A stretch of 64,000 nt of DNA from Rotaria socialis (lineage: Eukaryota; Rotifera; Eurotatoria; Philodinida; Philodinidae): assembly GCA_905331475.1 (NCBI GenBank), contig CAJNYU010001442.1, positions 186,001 to 250,000 of the forward strand. Direction: 5' to 3'. Position numbers and translations under genes: made by a program. How positions within the stretch are numbered: the stretch's first letter is position 1; each line of letters starts with the position of its first letter. Under the pieces are notes generated by a model. It searched no databases. It was given only the letters and a program-made list of their open reading frames with translations, and was not told the DNA's origin. Below are positions 49,809-62,315 of this stretch, piece after piece.

Positions 49809-51123
49809 ATTAAGAGTAGACTTCCGATTTGTACTATGAAATAGAATATTGTTAAAAATGAAGGGTATGTTGACGATTCGAATCAACTATAAATGTGTTT
49901 CGAAAACAAAATAGTACTGGTGACAGAGTTAGAACGAAATGATTGATTTCACAGATCTTACGTTAGATGAAGTTCAACTGTTTGAGATCAGTATTTTTAT
50001 TATACAAATCATAGATACTGAAATTTATATCTTGTAGATTCTCTTCAAGATCGATGATATATGCGATTTTTAAATATCGCGATTCGATACATTTTGATCC
50101 TAGATGTGAGAGTCAGAGACGTGCACAGGGCAGGATGGCCCTGTTGTCCTGTCCTGCCGCCCGCCAGGATCAAGGTGGGCAACTGGACAGGCAAGGACAG
50201 GAGAAAAAATGATGTCCCGTGCCCTTCTCTGGTGTGAGTGCACATGAAAATAAGAACCTGGCTTGTGTTCTAATGTATACACCTAAAAATTGTGTAGAAT
50301 AAAGATTAGCTGAATAAATTCTCTAGATGCTATGCTCGTAATTTTTACAGAGAAGCCATTTACATGTTGTCCGATCTTAGCTTAGGCGATCGAATTTTCT
50401 CACAATGATTATAAATTCCTACTTTCTATCTTCCATTCGTCGTGTTGGTGTGTCGATAGTATAAAGAAATGCTTGTGAATGACGATTGACTCAAGCTCGG
50501 AAGTATTGTCGAAGAGAAAAACAACATGGTGTCAAATATGTTTTAAAGTTAAACTTAAGAGAACAGAACATGTCGGAAGAAAAAGAAATGCAGAAAAAGG
50601 GCAAGATAAATTTACAAATGAAAGCCCATTTTTTCAAAATCAAGAACTCTAATGATACCATTTTTTGTGTGCACATTTGAATGAAACAATATTAATCATG
50701 AATAATACTGGCAATGGCATTTTGTTTCGTATTTATTCTATTTTTAACACACAACAAAAGCATGTATGCTGTCGACATGTGCGACACATCATTTGAAAAA
50801 GCACAAAAAAGAATTTGCATTCTTTATTTTTTTCCCTTTAGCTGGTAGTGTTGACAAGAACTGAAGAGTAAAGAGGAGAAAAGTTAATTTTTTATCGCAT
50901 TATAATGCTTGCGAATCGTTTTATAGCAAAAACCACTGAATAGAAAAGTAAATTAACAGTTCTAATAATGGTGAACTTCAAATGTTTTGAGGAGTCTGAG
51001 ATGTGAGATAAATAATGCGCAGATTTAAAGAAGAACTAAGGACAAAAAGAACTGTGCTAGTGAAGCGTAGCAACAAGCAACATTAATACATTGTAAAAAC
51101 TATACTTCTGAATAGTCATTAAT
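49809..51123. other. Spacer upstream of the PBZ gene
   Basis: 1.3 kb. Apart from the element at 50114-50231 it is AT-rich and empty. It probably contains the PBZ-gene promoter and perhaps a first exon, since an ATTTCATAG acceptor precedes the exon at about 49832. Confidence 0.45.
50114..50231. mobile_element. hAT-like MITE, GC-rich
   Basis: Ends CAGAGACGTGCACAGGGCA and (reverse complement) CAGAGAAGGGCACGGGACA. The flanking octamers GTGAGAGT and GTGTGAGT match at seven of eight. The body is 118 bp, rich in CCTGTCC words and strikingly GC-rich for this window. Confidence 0.75.
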
Positions 51124-53535
51124 ATGTATACAAGTATGGTCGCTCCTTTAAATAGCAAGCAAATTAACACTTTGCTCAATACTGGTCTCAATGGGAAACC
51201 GTTCGTGGATGAAATTATTGAGAAGTTGGGTCAAATTTCTTCTGGTATAATGTCGGCTCATTTTACTCATGATTTTATTGCTTCCAGCTTTGTTCCTCGA
51301 GTCAATCAAATTCTAACACAATGGGGTAGCAATGATCATCGAACGATGTTGAATGAAAATGATTCAAAAACATTGCTTTATTCAAGTCATACAATATTTC
51401 ACATGTCTAATTCGATAGACAATCAACCCGAGATTTATAAAGATTTACTTGATACAGTCAAAATATGTTTGAATAATATTTCATCATTTGGTTTTTACAT
51501 TACAAAATCTAACCAAGAAGACGATTCTAATCTAGTCTCATTTGATTGTCTAATATATGTTTTGGAAAGATCAAGTGAATCAAGATTTAATCTATATTTT
51601 CCCTTACTATTTGAGCTTTTCGAAGTAGATATAGATTTCTCGTTGAACCAGTAGTACGCTGTGTTTTGTCAAAATTTTCTGTAGATGTTCTTTCTCGTCT
51701 ACGTGATCTTCCTTTGAATAATACAGAACATTTTCTACTCGTCACATATTCCGATTATGTACTCAACTGTGATCAAGAAAACGGGCGGTATGCTCATTTA
51801 CTATTAGATCGAATGCATTTAAACTACGTCCATGTGTTTAGCTGCCCATATGGTGACATGAGCGATTGTATAAACAATCACTAATTGTGTTTAATTGCTC
51901 CGTTGAGATTAATTGCTTTCGCTAGTCGCTCTGTAGAATTGAATGAGAAGCAATCGTTCAAAACAATTTCGATTGAAATTCTTGAATGCGGTTTGAACAA
52001 TTTGAGCTTGAATGTGCAACAGATCACTTGGAAGAATTTAGTTGATTCAAGTCTTAAGATTCTACTTGAAATTAGTCTTGCAACCCCACACCCACACCCT
52101 GGTATACAGGAGAATCAAGAATCATTTACAAAACTTCTTAATACTCTATTGAAGTTGAGCTATGACCAAGAACAACGAAAACATTCAACTGCAAACATTT
52201 GAACTCACGTCAGTAATTCTACTGAAAAACAGTTTGTCAAAATAGTTGGTATCCGCAAGGTTCCAACTTTTTTCGTAGAAATACTCTAGAAATACGTTTG
52301 TTTCTATTGTTTAACAGGTCGTTCGACTTTTTGCCATAAAATTTATTGAAGCAGTACACCACGAAAATGACGAATACAATCAGTCGGCAGAATAATTACT
52401 CTACGGATTGAGAAGTTAGGAGAAATCGAAATAGTATCGAGAATTTTGTTCTTCTATATTTCCTCTCTAGATATGATTGAAAACAATACTATTCGCGAGC
52501 AACTCGTAGAGAAAAGTACTCTTTCATATTTAATTAAGTATGCAGAGAAGTGGCCAAACAATGAAAGTTCACTCGAAATCATGTATGCTATAGTATTCAC
52601 GGAGAAGGGCAAAGAAGAACAAAAGAAAGAACAGTATAAAGAATTCAACGAGTATGTTAAACGACTTTATCTATCGAGTAAAGATGAAATTCGACAAGCA
52701 GTACTCATGGAACCAGTTTGAAAGTTACTGATGAAAATGATTTCATTGAAAACATTGAACATCAAGAAACCAAGCTTCATAAAATTCTGTATCAGATGTG
52801 TTTCATATGATCATTTCTTATTCATACAAGAATAAAACAGTATGTCGTCAGATTTACGAACGTTTTCTGAATAATGGCTATCGGGTTTGGATCGATCGTT
52901 GAACGAACGGCTGAAGCCGTCGAAAAATCAAACTTCATTCTTATCTGTCTATCAAGTGCTTACAAGAAAAATACGAATTGTTAAGCGGAAGTTGAACACG
53001 CGTTTAATCGTAGGAAAACCATTTTTCCTATCATAGTCGAACCGAAGTATAAAGCAGACTGAACGGCTTGGTTTGATTGTTGAGAATAAAATTCATGTTA
53101 ATTTTGCTGATAAAGTATCAGAAGAATTCGAAATAGCTCACAAATGCTCGTAGTCGAATTGCAACGTAATGTTTTTGATTTGTTGCAGCCACCGGCTCCC
53201 ATCAAGTGTTCAATTGCTGAATTTGACAGAAAACAAGATGAAATTCAAAGACAATCAGTGATCGAGTCAATATTGAAGGCGTCATGACTAAAACATATAT
53301 ATTTACATATGCCTGGAATTCCTCAACCAAGATATGATCACATAGAACCAATCAATAGCTGGGATGAAACACATGTTGTTGACTTGCTTGTTGAAAATAA
53401 TTTGAAAGCCTACTATCGATATTGAGAGGAATTGATGTTCAATGTCTAATAGAGCTTTATCGAGTTTATCAACGTTCACCCAACAATACGAAATGTTCAA
53501 AATGGATAAAAAATTGAGAACAAATTAATTAAACA
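51124..53535 (+). pseudogene. TIR-domain protein (helical repeats, TIR, SAM-like end), multiply interrupted
   Basis: Starts at ATG 51124 (MYTSMVAPLNSKQ) with a long helical region resembling the HEAT/armadillo front of rotifer and mollusc TIR proteins. Readable blocks include DVLSRLRDLPLNN, CLIAPLRLIAFASRSVELNE, KNLVDSSLKILLEIS and REQLVEKSTLSYLIKYAEKW. At about 52800-53060 the TIR domain appears in pieces: IISYSYKNKTVCRQIYERF, GYRVWIDR, TAEAVEKSNFILICLSSAYK and AEVEHAFNRR..IFPIIVEP. A SAM-like remnant (INSWDETHVVDLLVENNLKA) follows near 53350. Stops or frame changes occur near 51655, 51882, 52200, 52720, 52900 and beyond. Intact TIR proteins of this type signal or cleave NAD+; this copy cannot be functional as written. 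Confidence 0.8.
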
Positions 53536-54303
53536 AAAGATTAACATTAACAATATCATTTTTAAGTAGGCATCACCTATCAATTCAATCAACTCTTCAA
53601 TCAATATGTTAAAATAACATTATGGATAATTAGATTAGAATCTGATAAGATGATCTTGTATTATCATTTCATTTTAATCAATGTACCTCTTTATTCTTAT
53701 GGTCAATTTCAGATATTTTGATACAAAACAAAGCTTGCTTCATATGAAAGCCATATAATTTTAAATATCGACTTAAAATTATTAAGACTTTGTCATCTTA
53801 AATTTATTTATCAGATATATGATTGCTTGCTTCTTTCTGACAGTTATTTTATATAAAGAAAAGTGTATGAAAAGGTCAGTCAAGCAAACATATGCAACTC
53901 TATTTGATTATTTTGAACTTCGCTGACTAAAGAACTCATCGACATTTAAGAGATTCTTAAAAACTGTACGGTAAAATTAATATTACTCCTTCTTAAAATA
54001 CATGAACATTGAGAGAAATAGAAAATCCTAGCTCAGTTTAATAAATCAAAGAAGTTCTTGATGAATTTTCTGATTTATTAAGCTTATAAAAATTAGTTTC
54101 AACAGGCTCATTTTTGTGCGATAATCTAAATGAATCAAGAAGATCCTCAAATGAGAAAAATCATCGCTGCTAAGAAATATATCCTATATTTACTATTTTC
54201 TTGCTGAATTAGCAATTCAAACTGGCGTGATTACCACAAAAATGAAATATTGTTTTGCAGCTATATTTACTACTAAAAAATCAATGTATCTAATTTAGAC
54301 CGA
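53536..54303. other. AT-rich spacer
   Basis: No gene or element recognised in 0.77 kb. Confidence 0.5.
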
Positions 54304-54526
54304 GGTTTGACTAGGGATGGCACTTTAACTTTACTTTAGAAATTCAAGTTTAAAGTTTACTTTAATAAAAGTACTGTAAAAATGAAAGATAATTTTTAGC
54401 TCTTTATGTGCAATTTTATGTGGTTATTAGAGCAACTTTAAAATTTAATGAACAGGGTTTAAAGGTACTGTAAAAACCATATAGAACTGTCCATAAAGAG
54501 CTAAAAATTACTTTTCATTTTTACAC

Positions 54527-55248
54527 TAGAGTAATGCAGCCGGGCCGGGTGCTGGGTTTAAAAAAAGGTCTCGTTGGGCTGAGGAGTTTTTAAAAACCCG
54601 GCACCTGACCGGCCAAGCAATGAGATATAGAAAAAAACGGCAAATTCCTCAGATCATACTCAGTTGCAGAAATAGGAGTTTGAATCCTATTGAGTTATAA
54701 TTCACAAATGTATCCAATAGCCATGATGAGTCACCTAATCTACCCGACACTAGCAAAAATCGGTTTACTACCGAACCCTATATCCAGAATAAGAACCTAA
54801 GAAGGTTTTGATCTTGGTCTGCTAAACCTTTTAGGCTCTGAAAATCGGTACGAAACCTTCAAGATTCTTATCCTGGATAAAGGTCCGGTAATAAACCAAT
54901 TTTTTTTAGAAAGCACGAACAGCATTGTTCTACTGATGTTAAAGAAACTTCGCAAACTGTGATAGATACTTTCTTTAACCCGGTTCTCCTGATTCACTCG
55001 TGATTTTAAGAAATTTTAGATGATTATTTTTGTTAATTGATGAAAAAAAATTGGGTTTTGTATTGTGCAAAATAATTTATTATGTCAAATAAAAGCTTGA
55101 AAACTTGATCTCATTGAGATCATCTCACTAACACAACTATTAGCAATATTTTAACTACAATCCGGTCGGGTGCCGGGTATAGTTGTCCGGATTCGGTTCG
55201 GTTCCAGGTGGCTCCGGTTATGAAAAGTTGCACCCGTGCAGGACTCTA
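54527..55248. mobile_element. hAT-like element nested inside the previous one
   Basis: Ends TAGAGTAATGCAGCCGGGC and (reverse complement) TAGAGTCCTGCACGGGTGC. The octamer TTTTACAC is repeated exactly on both sides (54519-54526, 55249-55256), and both copies belong to the outer element. The body is 722 bp, with GC-rich ends and an AT-rich middle. The minus-strand frame at 54797-54997 is not a transposase. Confidence 0.88.
54750..54909. mobile_element. Third-level inverted repeat inside the nested hAT-like element
   Basis: Left arm ATCGGTTTACTACCG..CC, right arm (reverse complement) ATTGGTTTATTACCGGACC, matching for about 50 bp with about 80% identity. TA is present outside each arm, which would fit a Tc1/mariner-like MITE of about 155 bp. 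Ends uncertain. Confidence 0.55.
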
Positions 55249-55344
55249 TTTTACACTACTTTTATTAAAGTTAAAGTTTTAAAGTATTATACTTTAACTT
55301 TAACTCTTAAAGTTTACAGTTAAAGCGCCATCCCTAGGTTTGAC

Positions 55345-56476
55345 AATCAAATTTCTCATTTCACATGTATGATAAACAGTTTTTGAAATAATTATGATCA
55401 GACTTAAATATTGAGTCATTAAATATTTCAATAATGTGTGCCAATAATATTCTAGTTCCGTACAGCTATTAGCAAAGAACATAGTATCAATTGGAAAAAC
55501 CAATGTTCATTCATTTTCCGTTAATAAATAATTTTGATTTTTCTCCCCTTTATGATTAGATCATCATTGAATACTTCGACAGCCAATGAATCTTTTATGT
55601 TTCAATCATCTTATCAACATCTGCTTGACTTTAAAATATAAGATGCTCTTATCGTTAGCTTATTGTCTTAGTTGTTGTTAATTCATTTTTAGCAAGTTCT
55701 TTCCACACAAACAGTAAGTCATTATCATTTATGTAATTAGTTATATTTGCAGTACTGCAAAGTATTTCTCTTCAAAAACATCATAGTTATTGATCTTAGT
55801 TTTATAGTTTAATGAAACTATTTGGTGATGTGATGATATTATCGGTGGCATTTTAACTTGGTTCTTTTGTCTCCCAATAGTATCTGTATATCTTTCAAGT
55901 AAAAACATAAACGAACTTTCTGATCAATGGATCGATTCAGATTGGAAAAATCAAGTCGATTTACAATTGGTGAATCCTTTTGTTATTATGAATTTTCGAT
56001 GAATCTGTAGAAATATTTAACTATGTAAAAATGCATTGAAATGAACAACAAAAATAATACCATAAAGCTCTACTCTTTTTTCCCAATAAATATGTATTAG
56101 AAGTGTTTATATATTTCAAAGTAATTACCTCTTTTTTACTTTGCCTTTCGGGATAGAATTTATTCCTTCAATCGTAACACTTTGAGAAAGAAAAATACCG
56201 TTGGTGGCCAAAAACAACATCTTTGTTTGATCGGACAATATGCCCTGTTTCTGCCTACTTCGTCAGTTTTTTTTTCTTGCTGCAATCATTACTTTAAAAG
56301 CGCATTCTTCTCTTTGCTTCTTTCTGGAGATGAGTGTTTTGAACAAATATTTTTAAATTCAACTTTTCATAACACGTGACGGTGTGAATACTCATTTTCG
56401 CCGAATGTAAAAACAGCACGCCAGAAATGCGAGTGATTTGAAGATAAACGATGAAAATTTATTTCTAGATTATGTG
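55345..56476. other. Spacer upstream of the B-box gene
   Basis: 1.1 kb of AT-rich sequence with no recognised feature. It probably holds the promoter and any untranslated first exon of the B-box gene, since TTTATTTCTAG just before its ATG looks like an acceptor. Confidence 0.4.
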
Positions 56477-57064
56477 ATGGCGTCAGTTAGACAACAAAAA
56501 ACTTGTGTTGCATGTCAAAATGGAGTAGCCATATGTAGTGGCTGCCAAGAAAGCTTTTGTTTAACTCATTTTACAGAACATCGACAAGAACTCGATAAAA
56601 AAATGGGCGAAGTTGTGTATGAGCATAATCAGCTACGAGAAGCTCTCTGTTCGCAAAACACTGTTCATCCTCTTGTGTTTCGCATTGAAGATTGGGGAAA
56701 AGTATCTATTCAAAAGATTAAGAATACAGTCAAGCAAGCTCGTACAGATCTACAAGCATTCCTTGATCGTACAAAACATCGGCTGGTAGATTCACTTGGT
56801 AGCATAGCTGACCAATTGAAATTGAGTCAAACAGCAACTGTCTATACTGAAAAGGAACTTGATAAATGGATGAAACAATTAGTGGAACTAGGTCAGATGT
56901 TTGAAAACCCACAGAACATTGAAATTGTAGAGGATGAATCAAGAAGTTCATCTGTTCGTATGATCAAAGTGACGGAGAAATCCAATAGTGGAACTTGTCA
57001 TACGATTAACCAAACAATATTGCAGTCAAGACCATCAACGGAAGTAGTATCAACTGGTACGTAA
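56477..57064 (+). CDS. B-box-like zinc finger plus coiled-coil protein (TRIM-like, no RING)
   Basis: ATG 56477 opens MASVRQQKTCVACQNGVAIC, then SGCQESFCLTHFTEHRQELD. This is a compact Cys/His finger with ligand spacing C-x2-C, C-x2-C, C-x2-H, H, like a B-box. The following 100 residues are helical: KVSIQKIKNTVKQARTDLQA, RLVDSLGSIADQLK and EKELDKWMKQLVELGQMF. This order is common in rotifer proteins that continue into an NHL or Kelch-like domain. Here the frame ends at VVSTG-T, 195 residues. A GTACGT donor lies at the very end, so the gene may be cut short; the only acceptor I tried (before CATCGTGAAGG at about 57134) gives an immediate stop. It is either a short protein or a 3'-truncated gene. 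Confidence 0.65.
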   Translation: MASVRQQKTCVACQNGVAICSGCQESFCLTHFTEHRQELDKKMGEVVYEHNQLREALCSQNTVHPLVFRIEDWGKVSIQKIKNTVKQARTDLQAFLDRTKHRLVDSLGSIADQLKLSQTATVYTEKELDKWMKQLVELGQMFENPQNIEIVEDESRSSSVRMIKVTEKSNSGTCHTINQTILQSRPSTEVVSTGT

Positions 57065-59811
57065 AGTTCCGTGTTGATTAGTGGCGTCGCTTTAAAATGC
57101 GCAATTAAACGTAGTAGCAATTTAATTTTAGCATCGTGAAGGAAACTTCGCATTAGTACCTTCAAATCATACTGAGCGACTTATAGCGAGTGCGAGTGGA
57201 AACATTCGTAGATGGCTACTTCTACGAACGCGCAAGAAATTCGATCGGTTTCAATAGAATATATTGGATTGATCTCAACTTGAATCTGCTGAGTAAGATT
57301 ATCAACAGCTTTACTCAAGGGGGAAAAGCTGATTCTATGATTTCGGATGATTTCATTGATTCTACGTGATTCCATAATCACTATAGATCTCAGTATTATT
57401 CTGGATTTATGGATTATCTCATCAGGGCGAACTTCATAGAATCACTAGTTCAGATGAACTCACAGAATTCCAAAAGATTTCAGGTACAAGAAAGACAGTT
57501 AAGGTAATCTCACCACCTCAAAAATCGATTTTGCTGCGGATCATTGAAGCCACTTGAAACTTGAAGAATATGTTGGGACTGTAGTGAATGAGCGATGGTA
57601 AAGTTGTGTGCTGTATACGACAATGTTTGGCAGAGATATTCACCAAGAAAGGCTCAAAAGTAGCTCATGCAGGAAGCAAAACTTCTCTATCCAGTCTCAT
57701 TCTGTGCATTTTTTTGTTGGAACTGTATGTCAGGATGTAGTGCTTAGTAGAGTCTTTTTTCAATTCTTACTTTTTAAGAGAACAAAGAATCAAAAGTTCA
57801 ATGAGTCCAAACTTCCACAAAAAACGGTCTCTAGCTATATTTGCCCTAACTTTTAATAAAACGAAAGCTCACTTTAAAAAATAGACTCTATTGGGTATTG
57901 TATTCTGAATTACTCTTTTCAAAAATAATGAAATGAACACAATGAACATGGATAGAGAAATATTGCTTGCTTGCGCGATCGAGAAACATGAAGTAAGAAC
58001 CAGAAAAAAATATTTTATAATTTTTTTGGAATAAAATATGCGTTAAGCGGAAAATGAAGGAGTTTTCTGGAAGCAGCAAAGCACGAAATTAAAAGTCACG
58101 TGTGACAGATCTCAACACACGCTGTTCTCCCTTACGCTTCATTTGATTTTAATTTCTTGATAAAAGTTGATCATTTTTGGCTAGGACCGCCTTAACCCAG
58201 ATATTGACAATCATAACATGTCAAATACAAGAAATGTTTTCTCTTTACCACCAATTGTCATGAACAAAATTATATAATTTCATTATTCATAACAACGAAT
58301 CGTATATTTGAAAGGCACGTATTTAGTCGCGCAATGTTTTTTTTGGCCATTCTATAGCGTCTAAGCAGTATGAAAACTCCTATTATAAACAAGCGCAGTA
58401 TAACAGCAGATTACAAATAGTTTTCTCTAATTTTCTAAATGTGGACTATCTTCAATTAAGAATCGACGTTTTCTTCAGTTCGAATGTAAAAATCAGTGTA
58501 TTTTGATCAGGGTGTAATATTGATGCTGGTTAGAAAATTATGTATGCGCACATTCTCCCTTTGCGACAACATCTAAGTGCCCAATCAATCATTTTTTTGC
58601 CTCCAACAGACAGTTAAATTTTCTCATTATTCTAAATTCTCTAATTACATTCACTTTGTTTGATATTTGTAATTCTAAGATTAATTTTCACTCAAATAGT
58701 TGAAAACTCCAGAAAATTTTGTTCATGCAACAGAAAATTCTGCCATAAAGTCAACTAGCTCCTTAAAAGATATTATAAAATTTACTTGAATCTTGTTAAA
58801 TGATAAAATTATTCATATTATTAGGGTAGGAACTACGAAAAACTGTGAATAGTTGTTTCAGATCGATGAGATATCCTGAATCACGAAAACCAATCAATAT
58901 TGATGAGAAATATGTTGTTCAATTCCATGTGATTCCATTGACTACAAGTGATTTTCGGCAATGAAACAGCACTCATCTATAAAATTTCAGTAATGATAGA
59001 TGTTGATGGGTTCTAAAACTAAAATATTAAGCTGAGGTTGACTGACAAAGCGTATCAAAGGGGATAGTCACGATATCAGTCTTTGTGAAATTTCATTTCA
59101 TTAACGAATGTGATCTTTTTCTGCTATTTTGTAATTAGATAGTTTCATAGGTATTTTATTTGTAACAGAACTACTCTCCAAGCTCATCCAAAAATTAAGT
59201 TTCCAAATCAGATAAAATGAGCTTCGACTTGTACATAAACGAAGAATAAAAAATTTTCTTTTAAATGTAAAAAATAAGCAATCTTGTGAAGAATTCAAAT
59301 TTTGATCTGATGTTATAGATTTCAAAACTTTTAAAAACGATTACTAGGTCGAATTTGAAATTATAAATTCTGGTATTTATATTGTTGAATAATCTGTAAA
59401 AATCTAGCTAAGCATATGTTTTACAGATAAATTGAAAGTAGTTCTACAATAAATCTTATACTTTATTCTTTAACTGGTGAAACCCAAGTGAGCAAAAGAC
59501 GCGTTAAAAGATGAGTCTTTTTTCTAGTCGTGTCGCCCCGTCCCGACTAGACTTTGTCTCAAAAAGTCCTCGTCTGGGACTAGTCCGAGCTTTTGACCGT
59601 CATGCGTATGCGTCCTAGTACTTTAACTGACGAGTAGTCATGAAACTTGATAAGAGTAGTTGCGACGTGCGTTCCTGTCTCCCGATCGAAAACGGTTTAT
59701 AAATGAAAAATTAAGGACGCCTGGGACGATTATAGAACCAGTGGGATCTGTGTATAGTGGACCCGCCTGGACTAGTCTGAATGGAATTATTTCAAGATGA
59801 AGGTTGAGGGG
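57065..59811. other. Long gene-poor stretch
   Basis: 2.7 kb. At 57316 lies one end (CAAGGGGGAAAAGCTGATT) of the mini-MITE family seen at 41514; its partner end was not found. At 59530-59780 a GC-richer patch with CTAGTC/GACTAG words in both orientations looks like a transposon remnant of undefined limits. Otherwise AT-rich with only chance frames. Confidence 0.45.
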
Positions 59812-60278
59812 TCCACAAAAAATTAAAGTTATCCTGGTCTAACTTTTCTTTACAAATATAAACCATCGTTATCCTTTTACTCCCATTAGTCCTTTTACTC
59901 CCTTTAGTTCCTTTACTCCCTTTAGTTCCTTTAATCCCTTTAGTCCCTTTAATCCCTTTAGTCCTTTTACTCCCTTTAGTTCCTTTACTCCCTTTAGTTC
60001 CTTTAATCCCTTTAGTCCCTTTAATCCTTTTCATCCCTTTAGTCCCTTTAATCCCTTTAGCTCCTTTAATCCCTTTAGTCCCTTTAATCCTTTTCATCCC
60101 TTTAGTCCATTTAGTCCCTTTAATCCCTTTAGCTCCTTTAATCCCTTTAGCTCCTTTAATCCCTTTTTAGACCTAAAGTGATCAAAGGCGACTAAAGGAA
60201 TTAAAAGGACTGAAGGGATAAATATCGCATGTATTTTTAAAGGAAAGTTAGACCAGAATATCTTTAATTTCTTGTGGA
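59812..60278. mobile_element. Inverted-repeat element with a minisatellite core
   Basis: The outer arms are inverted copies: TCCACAAAAAATTAAAG / TCCACAAGAAATTAAAG, then CTGGTCTAACTTT on both. Between them lies a tandem array of a 9-bp unit, CCTTTAGTC / CCTTTAATC and variants, from about 59876 to 60166, followed by a short inverted patch of the same words (ACTAAAGGAATTAAAAGG). Read on the minus strand the array gives Lys-Gly-rich pseudo-peptide, a by-product of the period. No target duplication identified. Confidence 0.7.
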
Positions 60279-61242
60279 TCTATGTGTAAAGAATAATTAT
60301 CAACAGTATTTAAGAAAGAAAAATTTTCGATAAACTTAATTTTGATTTACTATAAATACGTTTAACTTTTTTTTAGCATCATATAAAGAATTCGCTGAGC
60401 CCGGTGCTTTTAAAGAAATGTATCACGATTATATATATTTCATTTCATCAAGGATTCGCACAGTGTCTGCAAGTATATGTTTCGAACGGAGAAAGCTAAA
60501 TGAACAAATTTCTTGTTGTAATCGTTTATGTATTCTTGTATTGTTTTCATGGTAGTGGTGCGATGACTTTTTTGGCACAGACAAAAAACTAGTTGAATAG
60601 AACATTAAGGGTCGTTCTATCCAGCCATTTGCCATATGAACTGTATTTCACTGAATAATTCTTTAATCTCCTCTGAAAGCAGCAAGATATGAAAACAAAA
60701 TTTTCTTAACCCCTATTCATCTGTGATACCATAGTAGATTCTTACTCAAGTTCAAACAATGACTTGTACTTCGAGAAACGTTCTAGGATAATAAGTTTGC
60801 GCCACATGCGGCAAATGTCGTTTTCACCATTCAGTTTTTCTATAATCATGCACGCAAAACGAAGTAAGGAATCTTGAATTTGAAATAAAGCCAACATATG
60901 AGAACAGCATACTGATGTGATTCATTCATCTGGCATATTATCATACTTATTTTTAAAAATTCAATACCTTCTCCTTGCAATGAATGATGTAAATAAATAT
61001 GAGCTTTGGTACTATTCAGATCGTTCATTTAGTAGGTGAACATCGATGTGTGGGCATAGCGAGAAATTAATTACAATGTAGACAAAATAGGTTCAACAAA
61101 CCAGCCGGCGATGATGATCATTTGCTATTAGCGATGACTTTTCATAAGTTCATCTTTCTTCCACTACTGATTTGATGTGGATATAATACGAGAACAAAAG
61201 CATTCGAAAACTTGGCAGTGGATGAAAGCAATACATTTATCG
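60279..61242. other. Gene-poor spacer with a possible protein fossil
   Basis: On the minus strand at about 60735-60895 a frame reads MLALFQIQDSLLRFACMIIE, then KLNGENDICRMWRKLIILER before a stop. It looks helical and protein-like but is short and unrecognised. Nothing else seen. Confidence 0.3.
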
Positions 61243-61498
61243 CATCATCATTTAACATCATCATAAATCAATTACTATTCACAAAAGAACTTAAAATAGA
61301 TTAACTTAACACCAGACGTAAATGTGGTTTATTTTTCAGGTGATCTATAACCTACCTAAGAACATACGGTTTTGGTCTTCACGTGACTGTCAAAAGTGAA
61401 CATGAACATGCCAAGAATTATGGCTATTCATTGGATAGGTCATCTTTTACAACCTATTACTTCACAGGCATATCGCTCACAATCACAACATCAACGAA
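61243..61498. repeat. Left arm of a 256-bp inverted repeat
   Basis: Essentially identical, in reverse complement, to 62648-62903; both arms encode the same chance frame beginning MNMNMPRIMAIHWIGHLLQP. The arms are 1,149 bp apart. An undetermined base at 62900 lies at the outer edge of the other arm. Confidence 0.9.
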
Positions 61499-62315
61499 TA
61501 AACGGGTTGGGACAAAGAAGAATGCAGACGTTCTATGCGTTCATTAATCTCGTTCTTGTCTTACAAACGACTAGTTTCAGTACTTCTTCGATTAGCAGCA
61601 AATATACTTGAATAAATCATTTGGTGTATATATATCCAAATTCCTTCAAACTCTTTCAAATGAAGCAAAATCTAGGTGCTTCCGTTCAAAGAGGATATGA
61701 CGACTGAACGCCACTCCAATGATACACATTCATTATATGTGTGAAAATGTAATAACATGAATCAAATGTTAACTTTATTTTAAAATCAGAAAAGTAAATG
61801 AACACAATAGTGGTAAAACCCATTCATCGAAAATGTCACATTCTTACATCTCACCCCTATACACTGTATCACAGGAATCATAGAAAACATATGAATAAAA
61901 TTCTCGTTATACAATGCTTCGCTTGTCCCGTATTCCTGCGCATCCAAAACAATTCTAAGCAAACCTAAAATTAAAATTAGAACATACATGAACAACGGCA
62001 CGCCAAAGACTTTAAGCATTATTACCATTCAAGAATCCTGTGATCGAGAGTGAAATGCGATTCAAATGTTTAGTATGAATCTAAACGGGCCGAATAAATG
62101 AATACGCTTTCGTTAATATTCTTCATTAGAGATATGAACCTTGATTAACAGAAAATACACCGAATTTTCTACCAAATTCTTGATAATAGGCAAACAGAAT
62201 ATTGATTCTATGCATTCATCCATCTTGCGAAAAATCTTTTCAAACATTTAGTGCATAACAGCTTTCCATTTTACCGCAAATTCAGAATAAACGCCTGGTC
62301 ACACTTGTACTTACA

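Larger units (their letters stand above)
54312..55336. mobile_element. hAT-like element (outer), carrying a nested insertion
   Basis: Ends TAGGGATGGCACTTTAAC and (reverse complement) TAGGGATGGCGCTTTAAC. The exact octamer GGTTTGAC lies on both sides (54304-54311, 55337-55344). Without the nested element and one duplication it would be about 295 bp, itself strongly palindromic, with arms rich in TTTAAAGT and TTTTTACA words. No transposase. Confidence 0.92.

Noticed and set aside
59792-60097. Collagen-like Lys-Gly-Thr repeat protein
   Set aside because: It is the translation of a 9-bp minisatellite; the glycine period follows the DNA period and the frame has no flanking gene structure.
61396-61611. 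Frame beginning MNMNMPRIMAIHW, also found at 62370-62750 on the other strand
   Set aside because: The shared start is simply the inverted repeat; the continuations differ completely, so it is not a duplicated gene.
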